Positions 8,305-17,285 of a stretch of DNA of 64,000 nucleotides are shown in pieces. The position numbers and the translations under genes were made by a program. The notes under the pieces are model-generated. The model had not been told where the DNA came from and did not search any database. It saw nothing but the letters and a program-made list of their open reading frames with translations. The number at the start of each line of letters is the position of its first letter. Within the stretch, counting starts at the first letter, position 1. Source of the DNA: Pseudomonas hunanensis (GTDB lineage: Bacteria; Pseudomonadota; Gammaproteobacteria; Pseudomonadales; Pseudomonadaceae); assembly GCF_013393325.1 (NCBI RefSeq), contig NZ_QJRC01000084.1, positions 124,001 to 188,000 on the forward strand. Reading direction: 5' to 3'.

Positions 8305-8892
8305 ATGCCCGTACGTTCCGTTTGTGTGTTCTGCGGCGCCAGCATCGGCGCCAACCCCGCCTACCGTGAAGCGGCCGTCGCGCTTGGCCAGGCCATTGCG
8401 CGTCGTGGGCTGACGCTGGTGTATGGCGGCGGCGCCGTTGGCCTGATGGGTGTGGTGGCTGACGCTGCCATGGCAGCAGGTGGCGAAGTGGTGGGAATCA
8501 TCCCGCAGAGCCTGCTGGACGCTGAAGTCGGCCACAAGGGCCTGACTCGCCTGGAAGTGGTTGATGGCATGCACGCGCGCAAGGCCCGCATGGCCGAGCT
8601 GAGCGATGCCTTCATTGCCTTGCCGGGCGGGCTCGGTACGCTGGAGGAGTTGTTCGAAGTGTGGACCTGGGGGCAGCTGGGCTATCACGCCAAGCCGCTG
8701 GGGCTGCTCGATGTGAATGGCTTCTACGACAAGCTGGGCGGCTTCCTCGACCATATCGTCGAAGAAGGCTTTGTGCGGCCGCAGCACCGGGCGATGTTGC
8801 TGCTGGCGCAGCAGCCAGATGAGCTGCTAAATGGCATGGACAGCTTCGTAGCGCCGGCGGCGCCGAAGTGGGTCGACAAGAAGCCTGATTGA
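8305..8892 (+). CDS. LOG family protein (nucleoside 5'-monophosphate phosphoribohydrolase)
   Basis: A 195-residue Rossmann-like protein of the LOG/TIGR00730 family, which splits AMP or cytokinin riboside monophosphates into base and ribose 5-phosphate. Markers are [14 protein letters not shown] at the N-terminus, [11 protein letters not shown] around residue 40 and the diagnostic [10 protein letters not shown] (PGGxGTxxE) around residue 110. An AGGAG lies 7 nt before the ATG. In bacteria without plant hosts the family is often an AMP or pyrimidine nucleotide hydrolase, so cytokinin production should not be assumed. It is convergent with the radical SAM gene across a perfect hairpin. Confidence 0.92.
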   Translation: MPVRSVCVFCGASIGANPAYREAAVALGQAIARRGLTLVYGGGAVGLMGVVADAAMAAGGEVVGIIPQSLLDAEVGHKGLTRLEVVDGMHARKARMAELSDAFIALPGGLGTLEELFEVWTWGQLGYHAKPLGLLDVNGFYDKLGGFLDHIVEEGFVRPQHRAMLLLAQQPDELLNGMDSFVAPAAPKWVDKKPD

Positions 8893-8900
8893 CCTTGAGA

Positions 8901-8927
8901 TGTTGGGACCGCTTTGCGGTCCCAACA
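8901..8927. terminator. Hairpin between convergent genes
   Basis: tgttgggaccgc, a ttt loop and gcggtcccaaca form a perfect 12-bp stem, 8 bp after the LOG gene stop and 8 bp before the radical SAM gene stop. There is no U-run on either strand, so termination would be imperfect or Rho-assisted. Confidence 0.65.
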
Positions 8928-8935
8928 TGGATCGA

Positions 8936-11236
<2,301 letters not shown>

Positions 11237-11274
11237 GTCAGTGACCGGTTCTGGTGTGCAGGGAAATCGCGGGC

Positions 11275-11310
11275 GCGGAATATAGCACAAATTTTGACCA
11301 AATCCGACTG
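11275..11310. repeat. 36-bp direct repeat, copy 1
   Basis: This sequence matches 11573-11608 at 34 of 36 positions in the same orientation. It contains the AT-rich string tatagcacaaattttgacc and lies 39 bp upstream of the radical SAM gene start, so it is probably that gene's original promoter region. The 298-bp offset between copies brackets the dnaB relic. Confidence 0.9.
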
Positions 11311-11400
11311 GATTCGTGGGGATTGATGAGCTGGGACGACAGTTGGGGGCGCGGGGTGTCGGCGATCACCGGCGCAGGCGGTGCCATCCTCCGCGCTGGA

Positions 11401-11429
11401 TTCTTCGCGACTGAAGCCGCTCCCAGAGG
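11401..11429. repeat. Degenerate REP remnant
   Basis: ttcttcgcgactgaagccgctcccagag retains the outer parts of the P. putida REP consensus (ttcgcg... and ...ccgctcccaca) but lacks a pairing core. It sits in the non-coding spacer between repeat copy 1 and the dnaB relic. The rest of 11311-11477 shows nothing I can support; a 93-codon frame through it has no coding signature. Confidence 0.5.
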
Positions 11430-11477
11430 TGTCCCTGCTAACCCAGTGAATTACGCGCTGCTACACGAAAACAGGCT

Positions 11478-11531
11478 TTATTCATCATCGAAGTTATACA
11501 TACCCGGCGCCAAGTTATTGAAGCGGGTGTA
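11478..11531 (-). pseudogene. Relic of the 3' end of dnaB
   Basis: Read on the minus strand this 54-bp stretch encodes YTRFNNLAPGMYNFDDE and a TAA stop. The intact dnaB at 12694 ends YTRFENLAPGMYNFDDDE and TGA. Over 51 aligned bases, 9 differ. Seven of these are synonymous, one codon (Glu to Asn) accounts for the other two, and one Asp codon is missing. A TAG directly upstream ends the homology. The conservation of the encoded peptide shows that the fragment comes from a functional dnaB of a diverged lineage, not from random similarity. It cannot be expressed as a protein. Confidence 0.88.
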
Positions 11532-11572
11532 CTAACAGATAACCGGCTCTGATGTAATAGGAACTAGCAGGT

Positions 11573-11608
11573 GCGGGATATAGCACAAATTTTGACCTAA
11601 TCCGACTG
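11573..11608. repeat. 36-bp direct repeat, copy 2
   Basis: Second copy of the sequence at 11275-11310, with two substitutions. It begins 41 bp after the dnaB relic and lies 105 bp upstream of the Rhs gene start. A 7-bp inverted repeat, ctggcaa-tg-ttgccag (11638-11653), lies between it and the Rhs gene and could be an operator or a transcript hairpin. Confidence 0.9.
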
Positions 11609-11712
11609 CAATGGCCGGCTGATCTCCCTCGAATGATCTGGCAATGTTGCCAGTTTCATCAACTTCCTGGCCCACCTAGCATTTAGGAAACACCCAACCC
11701 AGGAAGCAAGTG

Positions 11713-12651
11713 ATGAAAATATTCTACGCGTCTCATCGCCCAACCCTATTGCTGGATGGCCGTGGATTCACCCGTATATTCAATGCAGGGCCAGGCACCC
11801 TTACCACGCACCAGGAAAATCACAGCCGCTTGATCGGCAGTGAAATGTCCAATTCACCCTCTTGCACACTTGACCAAAACGGCCGCACCCAGCTGACCTT
11901 CAGTGCATACGGCGCTAGGGTCGACCACGGACAAATACCTGCCTTCAAAGGCGAGCTTGAGGATCTGGTCACCGGCCATTACCTGCTGGGAAATGGCTAC
12001 CGCGCTTACAACCCTCATCTCATGCGTTTCAACAGTCCAGACAGCGACAGCCCATTCGCAAAAGGAGGGTTGAATACCTACTCATTTGCTCTTTGCGACC
12101 CGATCAACCGCCGTGATCCGACGGGGCACGCTTTCGAGTTCATTCGTAAGCTATTCGTCAACAAGACCTATCGCGGACCTATCGTGGCGGAGTTCGACGG
12201 AATTGTTGTTTTTACTGGGCAAGAACGACCGGACGGAAAATTACCCACCCTGTATATCAGCGCCCATGGCGCTCCAGGCGTGATAGGTGCTGACGGCACC
12301 AATATTTACGATGCAACACGCACTTTCAAGGCACTGACAAGCCGCAATATCCAGCTGCACAACAGGCAAATTCATGTACTTGCATGTGACACAGCTTTCC
12401 CCGACCCGCTTACCGGCAGCTCATATATCAGCGACCTAAGCGCCCTTACAAAGTTTCAAGTTTCTGGCTACGCGACCACAGTTGCAGTCGTGGAGCGCCG
12501 TCAAGGCAACGAATACATTGTAGAGAAACAAAGGGTGCTGCCGCACCATGGAATGACATCGACAAAGACCCGAGCGGGTAAAGGTAGAAAGCAGCAAGAC
12601 GCCACTGACGACATTCAGGCTGAGATATCGAAGCGGATCAGGACCGCCTGA
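11713..12651 (+). CDS. Orphan Rhs core-domain protein with variable C-terminal domain (putative effector)
   Basis: A 312-residue protein that keeps only the end of an Rhs/YD-repeat shell. Residues about 60-139 form the RHS repeat-associated core, with YLLGNGYRAYNPHLMRFNSP and the boundary motif DPTGH at 135-139. The N-terminal 60 residues show no signal peptide or membrane segment. The domain after DPTGH (140-280) has two hydrophobic strands ending in motifs, LYISAHG (His-185) and IHVLACD (Cys-225), a layout like the His-Gly/Cys dyad of clan CD cysteine peptidases; this is an inference. The tail is lysine-rich. ATG 11713 follows AGGA by 8 nt; a GTG lies directly before. Base composition is visibly more AT-rich than its neighbours. 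No secretion gene, no other YD repeats and no immunity gene are adjacent. Confidence 0.85.
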   Translation: MKIFYASHRPTLLLDGRGFTRIFNAGPGTLTTHQENHSRLIGSEMSNSPSCTLDQNGRTQLTFSAYGARVDHGQIPAFKGELEDLVTGHYLLGNGYRAYNPHLMRFNSPDSDSPFAKGGLNTYSFALCDPINRRDPTGHAFEFIRKLFVNKTYRGPIVAEFDGIVVFTGQERPDGKLPTLYISAHGAPGVIGADGTNIYDATRTFKALTSRNIQLHNRQIHVLACDTAFPDPLTGSSYISDLSALTKFQVSGYATTVAVVERRQGNEYIVEKQRVLPHHGMTSTKTRAGKGRKQQDATDDIQAEISKRIRTA

Positions 12652-12656
12652 ACATT

Positions 12657-12690
12657 GAGTCGCTCTAACGAGGCGAGCCTCTACCGACTC
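12657..12690. terminator. Nested hairpin between Rhs gene and dnaB
   Basis: gagtcg (12657-12662) pairs with cgactc (12685-12690), and inside it gaggc-ga-gcctc (12670-12681) forms a second stem. It fills the 42-bp space between the convergent stop codons. There is no long U-run. Confidence 0.45.
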
Positions 12691-12693
12691 TTC

Positions 12694-14091
12694 TCATTCG
12701 TCGTCGTCGAAGTTGTACATGCCCGGTGCGAGGTTCTCGAAGCGGGTGTACTTGCCGATAAACGCCAGGCGCACAAAGCCAATAGGGCCGTTACGCTGTT
12801 TACCGATGATGATTTCCGCCACGCCCTTGTGCTCGGTCTCGGGGTGGTACACCTCGTCGCGGTACACGAACATGATCACGTCGGCGTCCTGCTCGATTGC
12901 ACCGGATTCACGCAAGTCGGAGTTCACCGGGCGTTTGTTTGGGCGCTGTTCCAGGGAGCGGTTCAGCTGCGACAGGGCGATGACCGGGCAGTTGAATTCC
13001 TTGGCCAGGGCCTTGAGCGAGCGGGAAATTTCGGAAATCTCGTTGGTGCGGTTATCACCCGAAGAGCCCGGGATCTGCATCAGCTGCAGGTAGTCGACCA
13101 TGATCATGCCGATTTCACCGTGCTCACGCGCCAAGCGCCGCGTACGCGCACGCATTTCAGACGGGCTGATGCCGGCGGTATCGTCGATGAACAGCTTGCG
13201 GTCGTTAAGCAGGTTGACTGCCGAGGTCAGGCGTGGCCAGTCGTCGTCGTCCAGCTGGCCGGAACGGACCTTGGTCTGATCGATACGGCCAAGGGACGAA
13301 AGCATACGCATGATCAGCGATTCACCTGGCATTTCGAGGGAGAACACCAGCACCGCCTTTTCGCTGCGTAGCACGGCGTTCTCAACCAGGTTCATGGCAA
13401 AGGTGGTTTTACCCATCGACGGACGGCCGGCGACGATGATCAAGTCGGCAGCCTGCAGGCCGCTGGTTTTTTCGTCCAGGTCGGTGTACCCGGTAGAGAT
13501 ACCGGTGATATCACTGTCGGAGTTGAACAGCGTATCGATACGGTCGATGGCCATGGTCAACAGCTCGTTGACGCCTACCGGGCCACCGGTTTTTGGCCGA
13601 GCCTCGGCGATCTGGAAGATTTGCCGCTCGGCATCGTCGAGAATCTCTGCAGCGTTGCGCCCCTGGGGGTTGAACGCGTTGTCGGCGATGTCGGTACTGA
13701 TACTGATCAACTGGCGCAGCGTAGCCCGTTCGCGAATGATCGCGGCGTAGGCCTTGATGTTGGCCACCGACGGGGTGTTCTTGGCCAGCTCGGCCAGGTA
13801 CGCCAGGCCGCCTACCTGCGAGGACAGGCCTTCCTTGTCCAACTGCTCGTGCAGGGTCACCACGTCGAATGGCTGGTTGGCATCGACCAACTTGTGCACG
13901 GCGCGGAAGATCAGCCGGTGGTCATGCCGGTAGAAGTCACCATCCGACACCTGGTCCAGCACCCGCTCCCAGGCATCGTTGTCCAGCATCAGGCCACCGA
14001 GCACGGCCTGTTCGGCCTCGATGGAATGCGGCGGTACCTTCAGGGCTGCGGTTTGCAGGTCTAGCTGTTCGGAGGTGGTGATCTCGTTCAT
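12694..14091 (-). CDS. dnaB: Replicative DNA helicase DnaB
   Basis: Hexameric 5'-3' helicase that unwinds the replication fork and recruits primase. It has 465 residues from ATG 14091 (MNEITTSEQLDLQTAALKV). Residues 20-125 form the N-terminal collar with EAEQAVLGGLMLD. The RecA-like motor has Walker A GRPSMGKTTFAMN, Walker B IGMIMVDYLQLM and the H4 motif with SRSLKALAKEFNCPVIALSQ. The C-terminus FENLAPGMYNFDDDE is duplicated as a relic at 11478. It lies downstream of rplI in the ribosomal operon, separated by a hairpin. There is no intein or insertion. Confidence 0.98.
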   Translation of the reverse strand: MNEITTSEQLDLQTAALKVPPHSIEAEQAVLGGLMLDNDAWERVLDQVSDGDFYRHDHRLIFRAVHKLVDANQPFDVVTLHEQLDKEGLSSQVGGLAYLAELAKNTPSVANIKAYAAIIRERATLRQLISISTDIADNAFNPQGRNAAEILDDAERQIFQIAEARPKTGGPVGVNELLTMAIDRIDTLFNSDSDITGISTGYTDLDEKTSGLQAADLIIVAGRPSMGKTTFAMNLVENAVLRSEKAVLVFSLEMPGESLIMRMLSSLGRIDQTKVRSGQLDDDDWPRLTSAVNLLNDRKLFIDDTAGISPSEMRARTRRLAREHGEIGMIMVDYLQLMQIPGSSGDNRTNEISEISRSLKALAKEFNCPVIALSQLNRSLEQRPNKRPVNSDLRESGAIEQDADVIMFVYRDEVYHPETEHKGVAEIIIGKQRNGPIGFVRLAFIGKYTRFENLAPGMYNFDDDE

Positions 14092-14127
14092 GGCCACGAA
14101 AGAATTCTGGAGGATGAAAAAGACAAA

Positions 14128-14159
14128 GGGCACGGCCTGTAAAAAACAGGACCGTGCCC
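14128..14159 (-). terminator. Hairpin between rplI and dnaB
   Basis: gggcacggcctg and caggaccgtgccc pair around a taaaaaa loop, in the 113-bp gap between rplI and dnaB. On the minus strand the loop is U-rich but no U-run follows the stem. It could attenuate transcription from the abundant ribosomal message into dnaB. Confidence 0.55.
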
Positions 14160-14204
14160 GATGTTAACCGCCTGACTCGCAAGGAGCCAGCCAGTTAGCG
14201 CAGC

Positions 14205-14651
14205 TTAGGCAGCTACGACGACCACACGTACGGTGGCTTCAACGTCGCTGTGCAGGTGCACGGCTACGTCGTATTCGCCAACCTGACGGATGGTGCCGTT
14301 CGGCAGACGAACTTCAGCTTTGGCCACTTCTACGCCGGAGGCGGTCAGGGCGTCAGCGATGTCGTGGGTGCCGATCGAACCGAACAGCTTGCCTTCGTCG
14401 CCAGCGGTGGCAGTGATGGTCACTTCCAGCTCGGCCAGTTGGGCAGCACGGCTTTCAGCCGACGATTTCTTGTCAGCAGCTGCTTTTTCCAGCTCGGCGC
14501 GACGTTCTTCGAACGCAGCCAGGTTGGCGGCGTTGGCAACGGTGGCCTTGCCGAATGGCAGCAGGAAGTTACGGCCGTAACCAGCCTTAACTTTTACTTT
14601 GTCGCCCAGGTTGCCCAGGTTAGCGACTTTTTCCAGCAGGATCAGTTCCAT
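14205..14651 (-). CDS. rplI: 50S ribosomal protein L9
   Basis: Large-subunit protein that binds 23S rRNA and reaches across the ribosome to limit frameshifting. It has 148 residues, the standard length. The N-terminal globular domain starts [19 protein letters not shown] and contains [16 protein letters not shown] charged helix (about 42-75) links to the C-terminal domain with [15 protein letters not shown]. It is the fourth gene of rpsF-rpsR-DUF2232-rplI. Confidence 0.98.
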   Translation of the reverse strand: MELILLEKVANLGNLGDKVKVKAGYGRNFLLPFGKATVANAANLAAFEERRAELEKAAADKKSSAESRAAQLAELEVTITATAGDEGKLFGSIGTHDIADALTASGVEVAKAEVRLPNGTIRQVGEYDVAVHLHSDVEATVRVVVVAA

Positions 14652-14671
14652 TTGGTAAAACCTCTTAACTT

Positions 14672-15535
14672 TTAACCTTCACCGTTCGCGGAGTCATTCC
14701 CCTTGGGGGACTTGCGACCGCGAAAATCAATCAGGCTGTCGACAATGGCCAAAACCATCAGCAAGGGGTAAATCAGCTGCATGATCAGCGGCAGCGTCAC
14801 GTACATGCCCACCAGCCAGAAACCAGCCAGTCGGCCCTGTGCCACCAGCCCATGTATCAAAGCGATGCCGGCCAGCACCAGAACCAGGCTTGAGGCCGAT
14901 GCCAGGATGATGAACTGCGGCCCGATGAACGGGGCCACCACCATCACTGCCACCAAGACCGCCATGGTCTGTTTCGGCAACTTCAGCGCGCGAAACTCGC
15001 GACCGAAGCCTCCAGGGTTGTACAACGCTGCCTGCCAGTAGCGCGCCAGCACCAAGGCCAGCACACTGAACAACTGCACCGTCACTGCTGTGGAAGCGAC
15101 CAGCACAGGGCGGATCAGCTCACCGGAGAGCACCGGCTGCCCCTCGATTTTCGGCATGGCTTCGGCAAACGCCTTGGCCAGCACATCGAAGGTTTGCGCC
15201 AGCGCCAGATCGAGCACGAGGCTGAAAGCCACGGCGAACACGGCACTGACCAGCAACACACGGCTCCAGGGATGCTCGGCACGCAACAGGGCGGCCAAGG
15301 CCACAGCACCCGCAATCACCAAAAAGGTGATGGGATCGCCCATGACCCATACGGCCAGCCCGGCCAGCAGGCCGCCGGCGATGACCGTTGTAGCATCCTT
15401 GAACCCACGCCGCAGCAGCACAAGGCTGCAGGCAGCGGCACTCAACCAGAACAGCAGCGGCAGTACCGCGCTGATGACCACCACCAGGGTGGCCTGCACA
15501 CGACCGCGCATGATGAAACTTGCTAACGCTCGCAT
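14672..15535 (-). CDS. DUF2232 / YybS-like membrane protein
   Basis: A 287-residue integral membrane protein with about eight hydrophobic helices and few charged residues, except in a short loop [14 protein letters not shown] and the polar tail [15 protein letters not shown]. It is of the DUF2232 family, found in many bacteria between rpsR and rplI; its function is unknown. It begins [14 protein letters not shown], with the first helix from about residue 13. Gaps of 33 and 20 bp to rpsR and rplI show that it is part of the ribosomal operon. Confidence 0.88.
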   Translation of the reverse strand: MRALASFIMRGRVQATLVVVISAVLPLLFWLSAAACSLVLLRRGFKDATTVIAGGLLAGLAVWVMGDPITFLVIAGAVALAALLRAEHPWSRVLLVSAVFAVAFSLVLDLALAQTFDVLAKAFAEAMPKIEGQPVLSGELIRPVLVASTAVTVQLFSVLALVLARYWQAALYNPGGFGREFRALKLPKQTMAVLVAVMVVAPFIGPQFIILASASSLVLVLAGIALIHGLVAQGRLAGFWLVGMYVTLPLIMQLIYPLLMVLAIVDSLIDFRGRKSPKGNDSANGEG

Positions 15536-15568
15536 GCTAATCCCTTACTGCTTGTCGACGACCCGGTC

Positions 15569-15799
15569 TCAGCGGCCGTGGCTGTCGGTGTAGGGCAGCA
15601 GGGCCAGGAAGCGGGCGCGCTTGATAGCGGTAGCCAGCTGACGCTGATAACGAGCTTTGGTACCGGTGATACGGCTTGGAACGATCTTGCCGGTTTCGGA
15701 TACGTAAGCTTTCAGGGTGTTGAGATCTTTGAAGTCGATCTCTTTCACGTCTTCAGCAGTGAAGCGGCAGAATTTACGACGACGGAAGAAACGTGCCAT
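15569..15799 (-). CDS. rpsR: 30S ribosomal protein S18
   Basis: Small-subunit protein that binds 16S rRNA as a heterodimer with S6. It has 76 residues. It begins [13 protein letters not shown] and contains the conserved [20 protein letters not shown] and the basic patch [18 protein letters not shown]. It lies 28 bp downstream of rpsF, so the two partners are translated from the same message. Confidence 0.98.
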   Translation of the reverse strand: MARFFRRRKFCRFTAEDVKEIDFKDLNTLKAYVSETGKIVPSRITGTKARYQRQLATAIKRARFLALLPYTDSHGR

Positions 15800-15827
15800 T
15801 TAATAGGCTCCTCTAAAGGTCCGTGGA

Positions 15828-16253
15828 TTACTCGTCAGCGTTATCGCTGGAGTCGCTGTCATTGCTGTCGTCGCCTTCGGCGGAGTCAGCATGCTCAGGA
15901 CGCTCACGACGCTCACGGCGCTCGCTGCGGTTTTCTTCAGCCTTCAGCATCTCGGACTGGCCGGTAACGGCTTCGTCGCGACGGATGACCAGGTTACGGA
16001 TAACGGCATCGTTGTAGCGGAAGTTGTCTTCCAGCTCGGCCAGGGCCTTGCCGGTGCACTCAACGTTCAGCATCACGTAGTGAGCCTTGTGAACATTGTT
16101 GATTGCGTAGGCCAGTTGACGACGGCCCCAGTCTTCCAGGCGGTGGATCTTGCCACCGTCTTCTTCGATCAGCTTGGTGTAACGCTCAACCATGCCGCCG
16201 ACTTGCTCGCTCTGGTCCGGGTGAACCAGGAAGATGATTTCGTAATGACGCAT
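15828..16253 (-). CDS. rpsF: 30S ribosomal protein S6
   Basis: Small-subunit protein of 141 residues, starting [18 protein letters not shown]. It has the ferredoxin-like fold up to about residue 100, and an acidic C-terminal tail rich in Glu, Asp and Ser after [13 protein letters not shown]. In enterobacteria such a tail receives extra glutamates from RimK; whether this happens here is not visible. The tail, with its Arg-Glu and Asp-Ser repeats, is longer and of lower complexity than in many species. AAGGAG lies 6 nt before the ATG. It is the first gene of the operon and has a structured leader. Confidence 0.97.
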   Translation of the reverse strand: MRHYEIIFLVHPDQSEQVGGMVERYTKLIEEDGGKIHRLEDWGRRQLAYAINNVHKAHYVMLNVECTGKALAELEDNFRYNDAVIRNLVIRRDEAVTGQSEMLKAEENRSERRERRERPEHADSAEGDDSNDSDSSDNADE

Positions 16254-16265
16254 GAATGCTCCTTA

Positions 16266-16299
16266 CGGGTTAGTAGTCTGCCAGCGAATCTGGTCAGAC
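16266..16299 (-). promoter_or_regulatory. Structured rpsF leader, candidate S6:S18 binding site
   Basis: On the minus strand GTCTG-A-CCAG, an ATTCG loop and CTGG-CAGAC (16276-16299) form a 9-bp stem with one bulged A. This is followed 7 nt later by ACCCGT (a CCG triplet) next to the AAGGAG of rpsF. A stem with a nearby CCG triplet in the rpsF leader is the described pattern of the S6:S18 autoregulatory motif. The match here is by eye. Confidence 0.5.
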
Positions 16300-16373
16300 A
16301 AGGAGTGAATGACACTGTATGTCTTGCACGGAGGGGAGGCACATAAGCGCCTGCCAGCTCGGCAAGGGGCGCA

Positions 16374-16402
16374 ATTGTAGAGAAGGCGGGGCGCACAAGC
16401 AA
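16374..16402 (-). promoter_or_regulatory. Candidate sigma-70 promoter of the rpsF operon
   Basis: On the minus strand TTGCTT (16397-16402), a 17-bp spacer and TACAAT (16374-16379), followed by a GC-rich stretch GCGCCCC as in growth-rate controlled promoters. It would give a leader of about 110 nt that includes the hairpin at 16276-16299. Confidence 0.45.
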
Positions 16403-16444
16403 GGCAATTGGTGAATATTTGAACAGCCTGAAACATATTCAGAA

Positions 16445-16520
16445 TGCGCCCGCCCCCACAAGCAATCCGCATTGCCAAAGGCAACAGTGAACCAGTGGGA
16501 GCGGGCGCGCTCGCGAAGAC
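16445..16520. repeat. Diverged REP pair between rpsF and rlmB
   Basis: gcgcccgcccccaca (from 16445) and the inverted gtgggagcgggcgcgctcgcga (from 16495) are REP-type arms around a spacer with its own inverted repeat (gcattgccaaaggcaac). It lies just after the rlmB stop and probably forms the 3' end of the rnr-rlmB message. Confidence 0.6.
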
Positions 16521-16538
16521 GGTGGAACTGGCTGAAGA

Positions 16539-17285
16539 TCAGCGCTTGGCTTGACGCTGACGCACCGCTTCGAACAGGCAAACCCCGGTCGCAACCGACA
16601 CGTTCAGGCTGCTGACGCTGCCAGCCATCGGCAATTTCACCAGAAAATCGCAATGCTCGCGGGTGAGACGGCGCATGCCCTTGCCTTCTGCGCCCATGAT
16701 CATCACCAGGGGGCCGGTCAGGTCCTGCTGGTAGATCTCCTGCTCGGCCTCGCCAGCGGTACCCACTACCCACAAGCCACGCTGCTGCAGCTTTTCCAGG
16801 GTACGCGCCAGGTTGGTCACGGCCACCAGCGGGATCACTTCCGCCGCACCGCATGCCACCTTGCGCACAACCGGCGTCAGCGTTGCAGACTTGTCCTTGG
16901 GCACGATCACTGCCGTGGCACCCGCCGCATCGGCCGTGCGCAGGCAAGCGCCAAGGTTGTGCGGATCGGTGACACCGTCCAGCACCAGGATCAGCGGCGG
17001 CGTTTCAGTGCGCTCGAGCAACTCCTCGAGCATCAACTCGCCCCATACCTGGCTCGGGCTCACCTCGGCGACCACGCCCTGATGCACGCCCTCTACCCAG
17101 GCATCCAACTCACGGCGCTCGGCCTGGCCGACCGGCACGCGGTTCTCCGCGGCCAGCGCCAGCAAGGTTTCGAGGCGTGGCTCGCTGCGCCCTTCCGACA
17201 GCCAGATCTGCTTGACCCGCTTTGGATGGTGCTGCAGCAATGCCTGCACGGCGTGCACGCCGTAGATCTTTTCCAGCTGACTCAT
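16539..17285 (-). CDS. rlmB: 23S rRNA (guanosine-2'-O-)-methyltransferase RlmB
   Basis: SPOUT-class methyltransferase that modifies G2251 in the peptidyl-transferase region of 23S rRNA, using S-adenosylmethionine. It has 248 residues. The N-terminal substrate-binding domain starts MSQLEKIYGVHAVQALLQ. The knot domain carries the three SpoU motifs: DPHNLGACLRTADAAGA, MGAEGKGMRRLTREHCD and LPMAGSVSSLNVSVATG. Its start codon overlaps the rnr stop by ATGA, so the two RNA-processing proteins are coupled. Confidence 0.97.
   Translation of the reverse strand: MSQLEKIYGVHAVQALLQHHPKRVKQIWLSEGRSEPRLETLLALAAENRVPVGQAERRELDAWVEGVHQGVVAEVSPSQVWGELMLEELLERTETPPLILVLDGVTDPHNLGACLRTADAAGATAVIVPKDKSATLTPVVRKVACGAAEVIPLVAVTNLARTLEKLQQRGLWVVGTAGEAEQEIYQQDLTGPLVMIMGAEGKGMRRLTREHCDFLVKLPMAGSVSSLNVSVATGVCLFEAVRQRQAKR

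Noticed and set aside
11254..11535. A 93-codon plus-strand frame through the dnaB relic and repeat copy 1
   Set aside because: It crosses the promoter of the radical SAM gene, a REP remnant and the relic on the opposite strand; there is no ribosome binding site.
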